A stretch of DNA of 64,000 nt from Protula sp. h YS-2021 (Eukaryota; Annelida; Polychaeta; Sabellida; Serpulidae). Position numbers and translations under genes: made by a program. Under the pieces are notes generated by a model. That model ran no database searches and was not told the origin of the DNA. It saw only the letters and a list, made by a program, of their open reading frames with translations. The stretch is taken from contig OX457028.1 in assembly GCA_949752745.1 (NCBI GenBank), positions 3,943,952-4,007,951 of the forward strand, read 5' to 3'. This document shows positions 37,501-59,454 of the stretch, piece after piece. How positions within the stretch are numbered: position 1 is the stretch's first letter; each line of letters begins with the position of its first letter.

Positions 37501-38004
37501 TTTTTTTTTTTTTGCGTTTCCCAGACAGATGTTACCGGAAGCGTGAATTTTCTGAGAAGTCGCGATGCCAAAGAAAGTTGGGGGGTGGCAGGGGGTGGGG
37601 TGGGGGTGGGGGGCGGTTTGGAAGTGGGGGAAAGGCTGGGGGTGGGGGCCATGGAAGTATGAGAAGGGCTGGGGAAGGGCGTGGGGGTGGGGATGGGGTT
37701 TGAAGTGGGGGAGGGGAGGGCTGGGGATAGGGACGAGGGTAGGGGTGAGGTATGGAGCTAGAGATCTCATTAAATCTCTGTTGTACTGGAAAGATCCTGC
37801 GTAATCATTACATAAGATACATATCTCAGTGCAGTACTTACTCTTGTCTCGTGTCATTTGAATTGGTAATCGATAAGCAATGATTTGTCTACTGGTTTTT
37901 AACTGCGCGTTGAAAAAGTTGAAGTGGTTGTTGCAATTTTGAATGAAGTTGTAAACAAAAAGGTTTCAAGTCTGGAACAAGTCTGGAACAAACTCCAGTT
38001 AAGG
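34531..38004. other. Repeat-rich host spacer; no gene supported
   Basis: G-rich patches lie at 34740-34790, 35278-35340 and 37580-37750. A perfect hairpin GGAAGGCCAGC/GCTGGCCTTCC is at 36579-36604 between T runs. Inverted AAGGATGTCCTTA-type repeats lie at 36040-36210. One possible exon (35701-35879, acceptor TTTTTTGCAG, donor GAAG/GTAAGT) has an open frame but no recognisable product or partner exon. Confidence 0.4.
35701..35879 (+). other. Possible orphan exon
   Basis: A good acceptor (CTTTTTTGCAG) and a consensus donor (GAAG/GTAAGT) bound 179 bases with one frame fully open (KRLTALAFVLLTDSD segment). No homologous exon is seen in the three transporter copies, and no partner exons are identified. 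It may be chance. Confidence 0.2.
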
Positions 38005-38195
38005 TTCTTTCTTAGGTACGTTCTGACCCGGGTACGTTTTTGTCCTAGGTGCGTTTTGCCCTGGGTATGTTTGGTTCCGGTACGTTTTGCTCTGGGTACG
38101 TTGTGGTCCTGGGGCGTTCTGACCCGGGTACGTTTGGTCCTGGGTACGTTTGGTTATGGGTACGTTCTATCTTGGGTACGTTTGGTCCTAGGTGC
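38005..38195. repeat. GGGTACGTTTGGTCCT minisatellite
   Basis: Degenerate 15-18-bp units containing GGTACGTT(C/T)TG run for about 190 bases. The open frames through it are repeat artefacts. Confidence 0.85.
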
Positions 38196-38612
38196 CTGTC
38201 CTTATTTCCTTTTCAGTCGTCCCATTCTAAGTATCTTCCGTTATGGGACCAGTCTGGAAGTTGGACCACTTCAGATCACCCGCACCCCCCCCCCCCCTCT
38301 CCCCTCCACACTGATGGTCCTATTTTAGCTGTACATTCAATTCTAAAACATGAAGTCCTATTCATCTTCACTTCATTAATTTCATTTTCCGCCGAAGAGC
38401 ACGATGAAACATTTATAAGCGCAGACACTGAAATTCCAGACCAAAGTGCTCAAGTTACAACACACACCCCAGTACAAATTAGCTTCCCTTCTCGACAGAA
38501 AAAAAAAAAAACATGCAAAGGAGAAGAACACGTGAACGAAAACAACCAGATAGATATGGTGTTCCCATTTCGGATACTAAAACGTAACGTTAAATTGTGT
38601 ATTTGCACGTGT

Positions 38613-39853
<1,241 letters not shown>

Positions 39854-39880
39854 CGTACCGCTAACACACAGGGCGGAGCG

Positions 39881-48924
<9,044 letters not shown>

Positions 48925-49370
48925 AGCAAAAGTACAGCAATCGCATACGTAAAAGGGAACGAAGTACTGCTGGTGTTAATGTGTACCATGGGTATCGTCG
49001 GTTTATACTAATTATGCCTATTATTGATCGACTCACTGCGAAATAAAGAACTGAAGAAAAAAGAGAGTACGAACAGTAGAAGCTATACACGTAAAAGGGA
49101 ATAGATATGATATTAACCAGCGCACAGAAAATATCAGTGTCTGCAATTAAGCAACCAATAGACAGAGGGCGCTAAAATGCCCATTTGCGTTCAATAAAGC
49201 GGCCATTTTGTTATGGAAAGCCAAAAAAATGTTGATATTTCTAATTCTATGTATTGTGTAATGTATGAATACATCTATTTATCTACCTTCGCAGAATCGA
49301 GAAATTCCTTGCTGAAGAGCGGTGCTATTTGATCACTTATAAATAAAGGTTGACTTCTGTATAGTAACTG
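48925..49370. repeat. Partial duplicate of the last transporter exon and its 3' end (left copy)
   Basis: At 48958-49045 the last exon's LMCTMGI... and TTATTGATCGACT(C)ACTG sequence is repeated in degenerate form. A 3' region follows with CGCAGAATCGAGAAATT and ATAAATAAAG (probable polyadenylation signal near 49342). A further copy lies at 50325-50700. Confidence 0.7.
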
Positions 49371-49493
49371 AATTCATTCAAATAATTCTTCTTGAAAATG
49401 AAGTTTCTGATATTTTAAGCCAAAATTGAGATATATTTACTTTTCATCCATAATAATAACGTTGTCGTTCCAGCCGCACTTGCACACCCAGGT

Positions 49494-50272
49494 GTGTCGA
49501 TATCTCAAGCGAATTCAGGCGGTATTTGGCGATATCTCAGGCGGTATCAGGCGGTATTTGCCGATATCTCAAGCGATATCAGGCGGTATTTGCCGATATC
49601 TCAGGCGGTATTTGGCGATATCTCAGGCGGTATTTGGCGATATCTCAAGCGATATCAGGCGGTATTTGGCGATATCTCAGGCGGTATCAGGCGGAATTTG
49701 GCGATATCTCAAGCGATATCAGGCGGTATTTGGCGATATCTCAGGCGGTATCAGGCGGTATTTGGCGATATCTCAAGCGATATCAGGCGGCATTTGGCGA
49801 TATCTAAAGCGATATCAGGCGGTATTTGGCGATATCTCAAGCAATATCTGGCGGTATTTGGCGATATATCAGGCGGTATCAGGCGGTATTTGGCGATATC
49901 TCAGGCGGTATTTGGCGATATCTCAGGCGATTTCAGGCGGTATTTGGCGATATCTCAAGCGATATCAGGCGGTATTTGGCGATATCTTAAGCGATATCAG
50001 GCGGTATTTGGCGACATCTCAAGCGATATCAGGAGGTATTTGGCGATATCTCAAGAGATATCAGGCGGTGTTTGGCGGTATCTCAGGCGATTTCAGGCGG
50101 TATTTGGCGATATCTCAAGCGATATCAGGCGGTATTTGGCGATATCTTAAGCGATATCAGGCGGTATTTGGCGACATCTCAAGCGATATCAGGAGGTATT
50201 TGGCGATATCTCAAGAGATATCAGGCGCTATTTGGCGATATCTCAAGCGATATCAGGCGGTGTTTGGCCCAG
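49494..50272. repeat. GATATC-rich 32-bp minisatellite
   Basis: About 25 units of GCGGTATTTGGCGATATCTC plus AAGCGATATCAG, with shorter variants. The unit has no stop in any forward phase, so three overlapping long frames with a 32-residue period result; these are artefacts. GATATC palindromes recur every 10-16 bases. Confidence 0.95.
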
Positions 50273-50324
50273 CACAGAGCTGTAGGCTGGTTTGTCGTTC
50301 CTTCCTTTGCCGAGGGGAGGGGGC

Positions 50325-50700
50325 AACACATCATTGATCGACTCACTGCAGTATATAAAATACTGTGACAAAAGCGTAGAACGGCAGAAGTTCGACATGT
50401 AGAAGTTTGACATGTAGAAGTTTGACATGTAGAAGTTTGACATGTAGAAGTTTGACATGTAGAACCATCGCAGAGCAAAAATTCAGTATCAGCAAGTGGT
50501 TAATAAACACAGGTAGCTAAATTGGAAAACGTAAAAAATATCAATATTTTTTTTTAAATAAATGCATGGCGTGAGGCATTGACACCTGTCTTCATATAAA
50601 ACTTTCATATTTTTCTACCGACACGGAATCGAGAAATTAAGTACCAAAGAGCAATATGCTTTTTTTTTGTCACTGATAAATAAAGTTTAACTTCTATAGA
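50325..50700. repeat. Partial duplicate of the transporter 3' end (right copy)
   Basis: CATTGATCGACTCACTGCAGTATATAAA at 50330-50358 repeats the stop-codon region of transporter copy 3. ACGGAATCGAGAAATTAAGTACCAAAGAGC and ATAAATAAAG near 50680 repeat the 3' region at 49290-49345. Confidence 0.7.
50385..50463. repeat. 15-bp tandem repeat AGAAGTTTGACATGT x5
   Basis: Five near-identical 15-bp units. They give an MSNFY or TCQTS periodic frame on the minus strand, which is not a gene. Confidence 0.95.
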
Positions 50701-51329
50701 GCAAAAAAATTCACCTCCAGTCTTAGATGAAATGTGCATACTTCTTTAAACATAATCGAAACATGTGTGTCCAAAGTGTACACCGTATGGCGGTATATGG
50801 CGATATATCGTTGTATTCTTGGCCTAACGGGGAGGCGGGGGGGGGGGGTTCCTTTCTACTTTCAAACACGGTAACACGGATGAAGGGTTTATCTGTATAA
50901 GCAATCGAAGAATACACCCTACACCCTTCCCTTAAGAAAAAAAAGAAAGAAAAAAGGAGTGACCGATACTTTAAATAAAATTGATTCTTTGTTATGAAGA
51001 ATGAGATACATGTATAATTTATGGGTGTTAGAACAAAATTTTCTTAATATATGACTATTGTATCAGCAACAACAACAAAATGTCATGTGCAGTAATTATC
51101 AGTAACTATCAATTTTGACTGAATATTGTTAAATATGTACCGGCTATATCTGAAATGACAATAAAAAACAGATACATCCTATACATCCTTCTGTTTGGTT
51201 GTCATTACAAAAGTACTACTCATTGGAGGCTTGTAACTGCTGAAGATCTCATACGTAACAAGACTATGCTACTAAATTGTAGAAATTGTAGAAAACTGTT
51301 GATGTGAGCCTCGAAAATATTGTGAACAC
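50701..51329. other. No gene recognised
   Basis: AT-rich spacer with a G tract at 50836-50848. No coding or structural signal was supported. Confidence 0.5.
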
Positions 51330-52147
51330 TACCGGGGGTTTCCGAAAAAAAGCTCAGGGCTTCTATTTGGAAACTGGCCAATTTCAGGCGCTCATTTAGA
51401 AGCCAAATAGAAGCCCCGGGGCTTTTATCAGGAAACAGTTTCCTAATTAGAGTCCCGGGGCTTCTATCTTTTAGATGGGTGGGGGGGGGGGTTGTCGATA
51501 AGTTTTTATTGGAAAAAAAGAAAATTTACCATCAATCTCTTATTAAAGCGCTACATGCTGCTGATATCCGCATAAAAAATAACAAAACACACAAAAGCTG
51601 TAACTTAAAAAGTCAGGTAAAGTAGGGAGGGGGGTTGGCTTGTGTGAAGCACAGGATTAAGCAACCACGCAGAACTTGTCTAGGGATTTGCCTCACATCA
51701 AAGGATTAAGTGCACCGTGATTGCATTGCGAGTAAACACGAATTCTAAAAAGACGTGCAGGGAAGGAGGGGCAACATCACGCCGCCCGTTTCAGTACTCG
51801 GCCTCGTTATATTTCCAATAATACTATTGAGTAAAGGTGTCAGTGGGGAGGAGGTGTGTCTGTTCTCCTTGTGCAAAATACATGATTATGCAACGACGCA
51901 GAACATGTCTAGGGGCTACCCTATGGCAAAGAATTAAGTGCATCGTGTCTGCATTGCGAGTAAACACGAGTTCTAAAAAGACTTGCAGGGAAGGAGGGGG
52001 GGGGGGGGGGCTTTTATTAGGAAACGATTTTTCAGGTCTTTATTGTAACTCCAAATAGAAGCCCGGGGGCTTCTATTGGGAAACAGTTTCCTAATAAGAG
52101 CCCCGGGGCTTTTATATGGGGGAGCTTCTTTTCGGAAACTCCCGGTA
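51330..52147. mobile_element. Non-autonomous TIR element (MITE-like) with TA target duplication
   Basis: Terminal inverted repeats match at 22 of the first 24 bases: left CCGGGGGTTTCCGAAAAAAA from 51332, and right (reverse strand) CCGGGAGTTTCCGAAAAGAA from 52145. TA dinucleotides flank both ends (51330-51331, 52146-52147), as for Tc1/mariner-type insertion. Subterminal GGGGCTTCTATT/AGAAGCCCCGGG palindromes face each other. The centre holds two diverged copies of a block of about 130 bp (51600-51770 and 51855-52000) with TTGCGAGTAAACACGA. No transposase is present. Confidence 0.75.
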
Positions 52148-53640
52148 GCAAAAATTAGACTTGGGGCTACAAAACATATTATTCTGAATATTTAAAAAAA
52201 TCTAAATTCTTTAAAACCCCGTATTAAAATTCATGCCAAATTACCACTTGGGCCGAAACTCTACGTAGTACAGCTTTTCACATGCTACATCCCTGTAAAC
52301 ATTCTACAATTGATAAAATGTTGATTTGGGGTTGTGTCAGTAACCCGGGCAAATTGCAACATTAAATTGGGTTGTAATTTGGTCGCTACCATAGATCAAC
52401 GTCCTTGACACTGCAGTAAATAGGCTTTGGATAAGAGCAAACGAAGGCTCTGAAGAATTGATGTAACCGTCGCCATCTTGTAACGTCGTACCTATACCAA
52501 GCAATGAGTCAAAGCTCTGCCCTGTTTTGTCCTGTAATCAGGACGTCAGTCTGGCAGTAGTTTGATATGAAGTAATACAGGACATCAGTCTGGCAGTAAT
52601 TTGCTATGAAATAATCTGTTAGTTACCATAAGGTATTAGTGATCGCTTTTACAAACTTTTCATTGTTTTTCTCTCTTCAACATTTCTTGATTAACCGAAA
52701 AAGTGCATTGCAAAAGGATGTTTAATGCACACGAACTCATTGTTTTGCCAATCCCCATACTGCAATTTACAGCAGTCGATCCGCCTTATATTATTATAGA
52801 ATATAATATTAATTATTGTAAAAGGTCATGTGTGGTTCAAGACATCAAAGTGAAATCCACGCTTTAATAATCTGCGGTTGCAGTACCACTTGCTTTGCTT
52901 ACGGAGCTAAAAAGTAGTCCGTCTCCAATCCAATGTATGATTCCGCGGTAAATTCCGCCAGAGCTATTTTTTCTCTCAGTTGTTTTTTGTAACTTGATTA
53001 ATCGGCTGAGGATAACCGAAGTTGTGGGAGAGCTCTAGATCCAATTAACAATACATACTAAAGTAGATATGTTACCACATTGGAATTTAACCCATTGAAG
53101 TCCTCTCTCGTAAAAAAAAAAAAAAAAAAAAACCTGGGAAGGTCTTGAAGTGAAGTATTGAGTCAAGGACACTCCGGTGCTGGGATGTCCTTGAGCAGCT
53201 TTTTCCGAGTGGCACACATACTCCACAGTAACAGGATCTCTCGGGATCTCTCGGATGTGTTACAAGAAAGGAATTAAAAAAACTACGTCCGCATATATAT
53301 TACGATTTTTTGTTGATTTGCGGGACTGTTTTCCCGGGGATATGTATGCATGTGGCTGTTCTGTACTAACAATAATACGTGTTACATTGACGTTACTTAA
53401 TAATTTCTCCGCTTGATCAATGGCAGTTAAGTCTAGATGTTCAGACAAGTCAGACATTAAGGGGAAAAGCTTTACCAATTATCTATTAGCTTTGTTTATA
53501 AGATAGACGTTTCATTTTTTAAAGATAAATATTTGAGTTTCAACAGTCTATTTGAAAATTCAGCAGTAGACACGTGCACATGTACTTAAACTAAGGCCTG
53601 TTAGATTGATACAAGTTGAGAGGCTGTACTTTAAAAAATG
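52148..53640. other. No gene recognised
   Basis: AT-rich spacer. A short duplicated phrase CAGGACGTCAGTCTGGCAGTA/CAGGACATCAGTCTGGCAGTA lies near 52538-52595. No coding signature was found. Confidence 0.5.
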
Positions 53641-54130
53641 TAGTGTATATTGATAAGGTGGTATCATGCTTGGTAGACTGACTTTTTTTTTCTCTCAAGC
53701 ACCTCTCATATATATATATATATAGCGTTTAGGTCAGCTCTATGAGGGTTTATAGAAACGAAGCCGTAGCATGAGTGACGTCTAGATGGCAGTCACTAGC
53801 AATACATCACTCAGCAGGTACAACAGGGTGGTTTATATTGATAAACTGTTTCCATGCTTTGTAAACTATTTTCTACTTAGTCTAAAGTATTTCACATGTA
53901 TAAAGAAGACGGCTTTGAGGGCTTATAGAAACGAAGCAGACGGACGAGTGACTTCTGGGTGGTACTTATTGATGGGCTGGTACCGTTTTAGGTAAAGTGA
54001 TAGATTTCCTCTCAAGCACCTCTAATATATAAGGCGCTCAGGTCACATCTTTGATCGCTTATAGAAACGAAGCAGTAAGATGGATGACTTATGGGTGATA
54101 CAAGATGGTATCATGCTCAAGCACCTGTCA
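53640..54130. repeat. Degenerate tandem repeat (TTATAGAAACGAAGC)
   Basis: Three diverged units of 130-170 bp share CAAGCACCTCTCATATA, AGGTCAGCTCT...GAGGG and TTATAGAAACGAAGCAG followed by GAGTGACTTCTGGGTG. No gene is seen. Confidence 0.75.
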
Positions 54131-54336
54131 TGTATACATACACACAAACAAACACAGAATAATTCATTGTATTCTTATAAATATATTCTATTTTTAACAT
54201 AAACTATGTAAATGTAAACTAGAATCGAAGGACACTGACACAACTGAGCAGCTGGCAACAAAGAGGTATGTCGATTTTTGTGATATTCTCTTCGTTGCGC
54301 CAAATCCGAGACTTTTATGTTCGTAGGATATTTTTA

Positions 54337-54830
54337 GGCATATGAAAAAACGACTAGTGGAATATCCTGGATTCTCTACAGTCTGAAAACGCGTCCAGCG
54401 ATCCAGTTTCGTGCGCAGGACGAGGCGTTTGATCTGGATGGACGGGAAAATGGCAGATTGCAATGGGAGGACATGATTAAGTTAGCGTGCCTGACTCATT
54501 ATGCATTAAAGAATCATTGTCTTCATAACACAGGGCCTATCATACACCGCGAGTTAGAAAACCCCTTGCAAATAATAGATAACGAAACGACACCCGCTGG
54601 CTTATTTGTCCACGTCAACAGCTGGAACCTCCACATTAACCCAGAAATATTGGCAAAACCCAATGACCCGGAACGGTTTCTAACTGAAAACATGGCACTG
54701 ATGGATTCGCCTACCAACATAGCATATTCTTTCAAAATTGTATATTGCGCAAAAATTTCGCCATAAACACAAGCGTTGCTAGGATACTGCGTCGATTTGA
54801 TTTAGAAGTTCGATTCTTCGCAAGAAATCA
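54337..54830 (+). pseudogene. CYP4-like cytochrome P450 relic
   Basis: One open frame gives the I-helix part (TTSGISWILYSL), the linker with QWEDMIKLACLTHYALK, the beta region (PAGLFVHVNSWNLHINPE) and PERFLTEN of a CYP4-type P450. The order is right for the C-terminal third of the enzyme. The heme loop is degenerate: a Cys is present in IVYCAK but the F-x2-G-x-R-x-C-x-G pattern is lost. A frameshift there (about 54750) leads to NFAINTSVARILRRFDLEV, the CYP4 C-terminal helix. The ExxR motif of the K helix is not conserved either. The preceding TTTTTAG could be an old splice acceptor. It is a pseudogene or relic exon. Confidence 0.75.
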
Positions 54831-57800
54831 AAATGTTTCCCGATGCAGTTCTCCGTGCGGAAAAGGGAATATATTTGTTTTTCAAAAACAGAAACAAAGT
54901 GTATTTCCATGTATATACAGTATTTTGACTGTATTTAGTGGGAATACTAATTGAGATATACTAAACTGATATGACCAAAACAAGGCAATTTTGTGTTGAT
55001 AGTACTTCAAAAAAATTTTACTGATAAGAGATGTTGTATGTAGATTGCAAACTTGCATCGCATCGCAATGCAGTGGTCTGCAGGGGGGGGGGGGGAGTTG
55101 TTTTACTTTATCCCAGCTCTTGGTTATAAATCACTTTGATGCACCTAAAGAAACTACATAACTATAATGCAGTTATATTATTGTAATGTAACTATATTAG
55201 TGTAAATGCAGCTATACTATTGCGATGCAGTTATATTATTTTAATTCAGCAACATTACTCTGATGTAGCCACATTGCCATGTTATATTAATCAAGCTTTA
55301 TTGTCATGTAATTACTGTAACGATAGCTGATACAGCTCTTTCTGTGATACGGGATCCCCTACGATCTTCTTGTGTGTCATACATGCAACTGCATTCTACC
55401 TATGTTTTGTAATGGTTCATAAATTATCCAAAGAAAGGTAAAATGTTCACCTTTTTCCTAGTCATCTGGCAGAACGAGATTTGGCAACAATTCTAATGTC
55501 AAGTTAACCATAACCTTCGAGTTGTCTTTTAAAGTGATGCCTTACTTGACCCACTAGTAACAGTTCTTCTTTCGGTAGGTATACATATATCAATGAAGAC
55601 TTACTTCTTACTGTGACTGTATTTTGCCGGTATAATCTACAGAAAATGTTTAGACCATAGTGACTAACTATATAGTCAGTCAGCACTGTAGATACCAATA
55701 TAGGAGTACGAAAGTTGCTTGGAATCATGACCTAAAATTTTTTGATATACTGGGAACCCAGATCTGAGAACTTTTAACCGTTACGTTCTTTCAGTGTTTT
55801 TACACCATATATTGATAACATGCCAGAGAATGTCAGCCGCCTTCTTAACATTTCGTAAATTGCAAAAAATAAACAAGAATCTATTATTATCTGTCTGATT
55901 TCTGTATATATCAATATCTTGCCCGTCAATCTCTTATCAAGAAAGGCCGTCTCACACATATACTAATAGGAATACTTTTGTAGATGCTCCGAAGGTTTCG
56001 TAGGAACTTATTTTTCCGTTCTTGTATTTTTTTTCATTTGTATAGTTTCCAGTCAACTCCTTCTAAACTGCTTTACATACCAAGACAAAATTTTTGGTGG
56101 CCGTCTTAAAGGTAATAAGATCTCGTTAGAATCGTAATTTTTTTCGCAAATTTAGGTCACCTACTAGTTGTACTTCACAATGGTCTCTGATAACTCCTCT
56201 TAGCATAGTAGCATAACTGCTCTAATTTGGTACGCGAACATAAGATAAGATATGAATCAACCGGAACCGCAAAATCTTTTGATCTTGATCTCAAAAGTCA
56301 AGGTTGAAATGAGGTCAAAGTATTTATTTCAAAAACGATTTATCAGGACAACAACCAGGAAGAGGGTTGGAATCTGTGTTCGAACACATAAACGGTTTAC
56401 GTAGGGTACAGTGTACGTAGTAACAGCTTCACCTGAAGAATGACGCCAGTGAAGGTGCTCATGTGACCCATTGCGTCTTGAGATCAGAGAATAATTAATT
56501 TCTCGAAAATTGTTAGCGATCTCAAAATGGTTTGTGATTTTGAGCTAATCTGTCATTCATTTCACTTAAAAAGACTTTATATAAGAGGTAACTAGGTACT
56601 TTGTTGTTTTTCGTTGTTATCGAGGACAGCATTTGCAAATTCGCCATTATGTCGAAAAGGTTAGAAATTTGGCCTTATGTCGAAAGTAATGTGGCAAGCA
56701 GCATATTAAAACATGCAAAATACTAAGTAGAAAGGGTTTCGCTCTACTGAGAATGGTTAAATCCTATACAGAGCTCAAAGATACCAACCCCGCTCTAATA
56801 AAACGATTACCCCTCCAACCAAAACAAACAACAGCTGTTCCCTAAAATCCAGCCAAAAATAAATAACTAAAACTTTTATGGCGTATAAACCTGCAATAAA
56901 TTTTCTTAAATACAAGGACCAATCATATTTGAATATCAAATAGAATCTGTGATAATTTTGTTTTTCATTAAAGCATCTGCTGATCGCCATGTAATAAGGA
57001 CATACTTTGCATCATCTCTGTGAGAATGTGATTATTATCACGAATACTCGGGTAATGAAGGCATGGATGGGTTTCATGGAACTTGACCTGTATGATCTTA
57101 AGAGATTTAGAAGTGTATTGGAGAACTTAAAATTGTCTTGTTGTGTTTCACTTTGCTACAAATTTTTCATCAGTTTCACATACTTTTCTCAGCTGGCATA
57201 TATCAAATGTGTCATATGTGTTGGGCTGGACCGTTTTTTTGTTAATTATTAGTCATAATAATTTATTAAAATAACTTATAAAAAAACAACTGACAGTATT
57301 GGCAATTAAGTTAGAAACGGAGGGAAACAGCACATAGCTAGAAGGACAGTTCCAAAAGCTAAGTAGGACAATACCCAAAGATATGTAGGACAGTGCCCAA
57401 ATCTAAGTAGGACAGTGCCCTCTAGTAGATGTCAAAGGGGACAACCTGACAGGAGAAGTCAAAGCATGGGTGGAGCTACTTCGGTTCACCAAGGCAATGG
57501 AGGCTACCAACATGAACACCACTGATTTTCTAACCAAGGCTTATGACTGGCAGCTATGGTAAGAGTGGAGAAGACAGTTGTGTGGTTGGCAAAGGCTTTA
57601 GATGGTAGCTATTGTAAAAGTTACGGATACAGCTGTATTCTGGTCTAAGCCTATGGCTGGTAGCTATGGCAGCGAAGGTAAGAGTCGAAAAGACAGCTGA
57701 AGTGATCTCGTTGTAATAAACGTAAGATCACTTACTGCTACTACTTTCCAGGGGAGCAAAATCTGCATGGGGGTTGAGCTTCCAGTACCACGGCGAAAAA

Positions 57801-58120
57801 TGCCCGCAATATGTGGCAAAAATCGCGGTGCTAATCGTGTGTTGTTACTGCGACCTCACCTGGCACTCTCTTGTCCGGCTTCTGATAACACTATCGTTAT
57901 ACAGGCTACTCTCGTTATACCGCCATTTGTTATACCGCCGTTATCGCTATAACGCCATTTTTTCTTATTTAATTTCCTCGTTATACCGCAAGATTCGCCT
58001 AACGCCACTCGCCTCCCATTTTGCGATCCCATAATGCGATTTACAGTGCAATTAACACTCGTTATACCGCCATCAATTCTACCTGGAGATTTTTTTTACA
58101 AGGAGGTTCCTGAACATAAA
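54831..58120. other. No gene recognised; short repeats
   Basis: AT-rich spacer. Notable items are a G tract at 55084-55095, three to four copies of CTAAGTAGGACAGTGCCCAAA (57330-57425), a duplicated TAGCTATGG...AAGAGT phrase (57550-57690), and CGTTATACCGCCATTT-like repeats at 57890-58080. Nothing coding is supported apart from the fragment that follows. Confidence 0.5.
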
Positions 58121-58129
58121 TTAGGCTTA

Positions 58130-58300
58130 GCATTTGAAATCGTTTCAAAATGGAAAAGAAAATAAAGCGTTTTCAGTTTGACAGTGAGAAAACGCTCGCA
58201 ATCTTGAATTATGAAGAAAAAAAATAGCTAAAACTCACCAAGAAATAGCAAATCATTTTCTCTACTTCGGGATAGTGAAATTAAAAGAATCTATAAATTT
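58130..58300 (+). pseudogene. Possible pogo/CENP-B-type transposase N-terminal relic
   Basis: A short region reads FQFDSEKTLAILNYEEK and then, after a stop and shift, THQEIANHF. This resembles the first helix-turn-helix of pogo/CENP-B-like transposases. The preceding CTCGTTATACCGCC repeats are similar in style to pogo/Tigger termini. The match is short and the element is not delimited. Confidence 0.3.
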
Positions 58301-59454
58301 CCATAATAATTAACTCTTTAATAGATATCTCTTACCAAATGCCTAAATTTGCCGTGAAGTGTGCATTGCTTTAATTTTTATTTTGAGGATCCGGTCAATT
58401 ATGCTTTTATTAAAATCAAACGTTTAAAGTATTTATATGAAATTGATTCATGTTAACTTCTCTGCCATATATATCTCTTTGAAACTGTTTTTTTTGGGGG
58501 GCCATAGAAATGTTATATAGCAAATGTTATATAGCAAATATAGCAAATATAACGTGGTTATATATAGAATATAGAACATACATAAATCTGGTGTAACTTG
58601 AAATATGAGACTGATTTCCAGTCTGTAGTTTGCCCACGAAGTGACATAAAGGTCATAAGCTTTTCAGATAATGCAGAAGTGTTTATAATGTACTCAGAAA
58701 TCTCCAGAATAGACCAATAGTCCTCCCAAATACATAAGTGTAGGGCTATTCACGTTAGGCAGATATATACCAATAAAGAATCAACATGGTATATGGGGCT
58801 CGATACTTAGCGTACTAAAATATATACTTCAATGTCGCCCCCCCCCCCCTTCTAAGTAAAACCTCTGCGTATATATCTGCATTCTTTCTGAATAAATAGG
58901 AATAAATAGAGAAGTCAATAGCGAAGTAGCACGGCCTGTAGGGCTCAACACTTTACAGACTAATATACATATAATGTATGCATAATTCGTAGAAAGCCCT
59001 TCAAGGAAAAATCCTTAATCGTTACTGAATAAATGCACAAGGCACGCTTATAAACTTTATTGATTGTGTCACATAAGCGCAAGCCGTATGTTCACAGTGG
59101 CATAGTCTACAATCGTCAATGTCGTATAATACACGATTAAACACACCCATGCATTACACTGAATATTGTAACATGTCTTGTGAAAGAAGGATAAACAACA
59201 TTTAAGATTTTGAAACGTTCTTGTCTTAGAATGTGCCATAATCTTTTGACAAGTTCTGTGCTTTCTTGCATAAATTAAGTGTAGTTTATATAAATTAGGT
59301 GTATTTTGCTTATAGATAGATATCCCAGTCAAATGTAATAGTCAGGTGTAGCAGTTAGATATAAAGCATAATATAGTTGAATACAGGGTGCAATAAATGG
59401 AAAATATTGTGAATAGTACATTTCTTTAGCGGTTAATACATTTTTTAAGTTGTC

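Noticed and set aside
49426..50368. Three overlapping long + frames (up to 303 codons)
   Set aside because: They are a 32-bp minisatellite without stops in any forward phase; the protein period equals the repeat unit.
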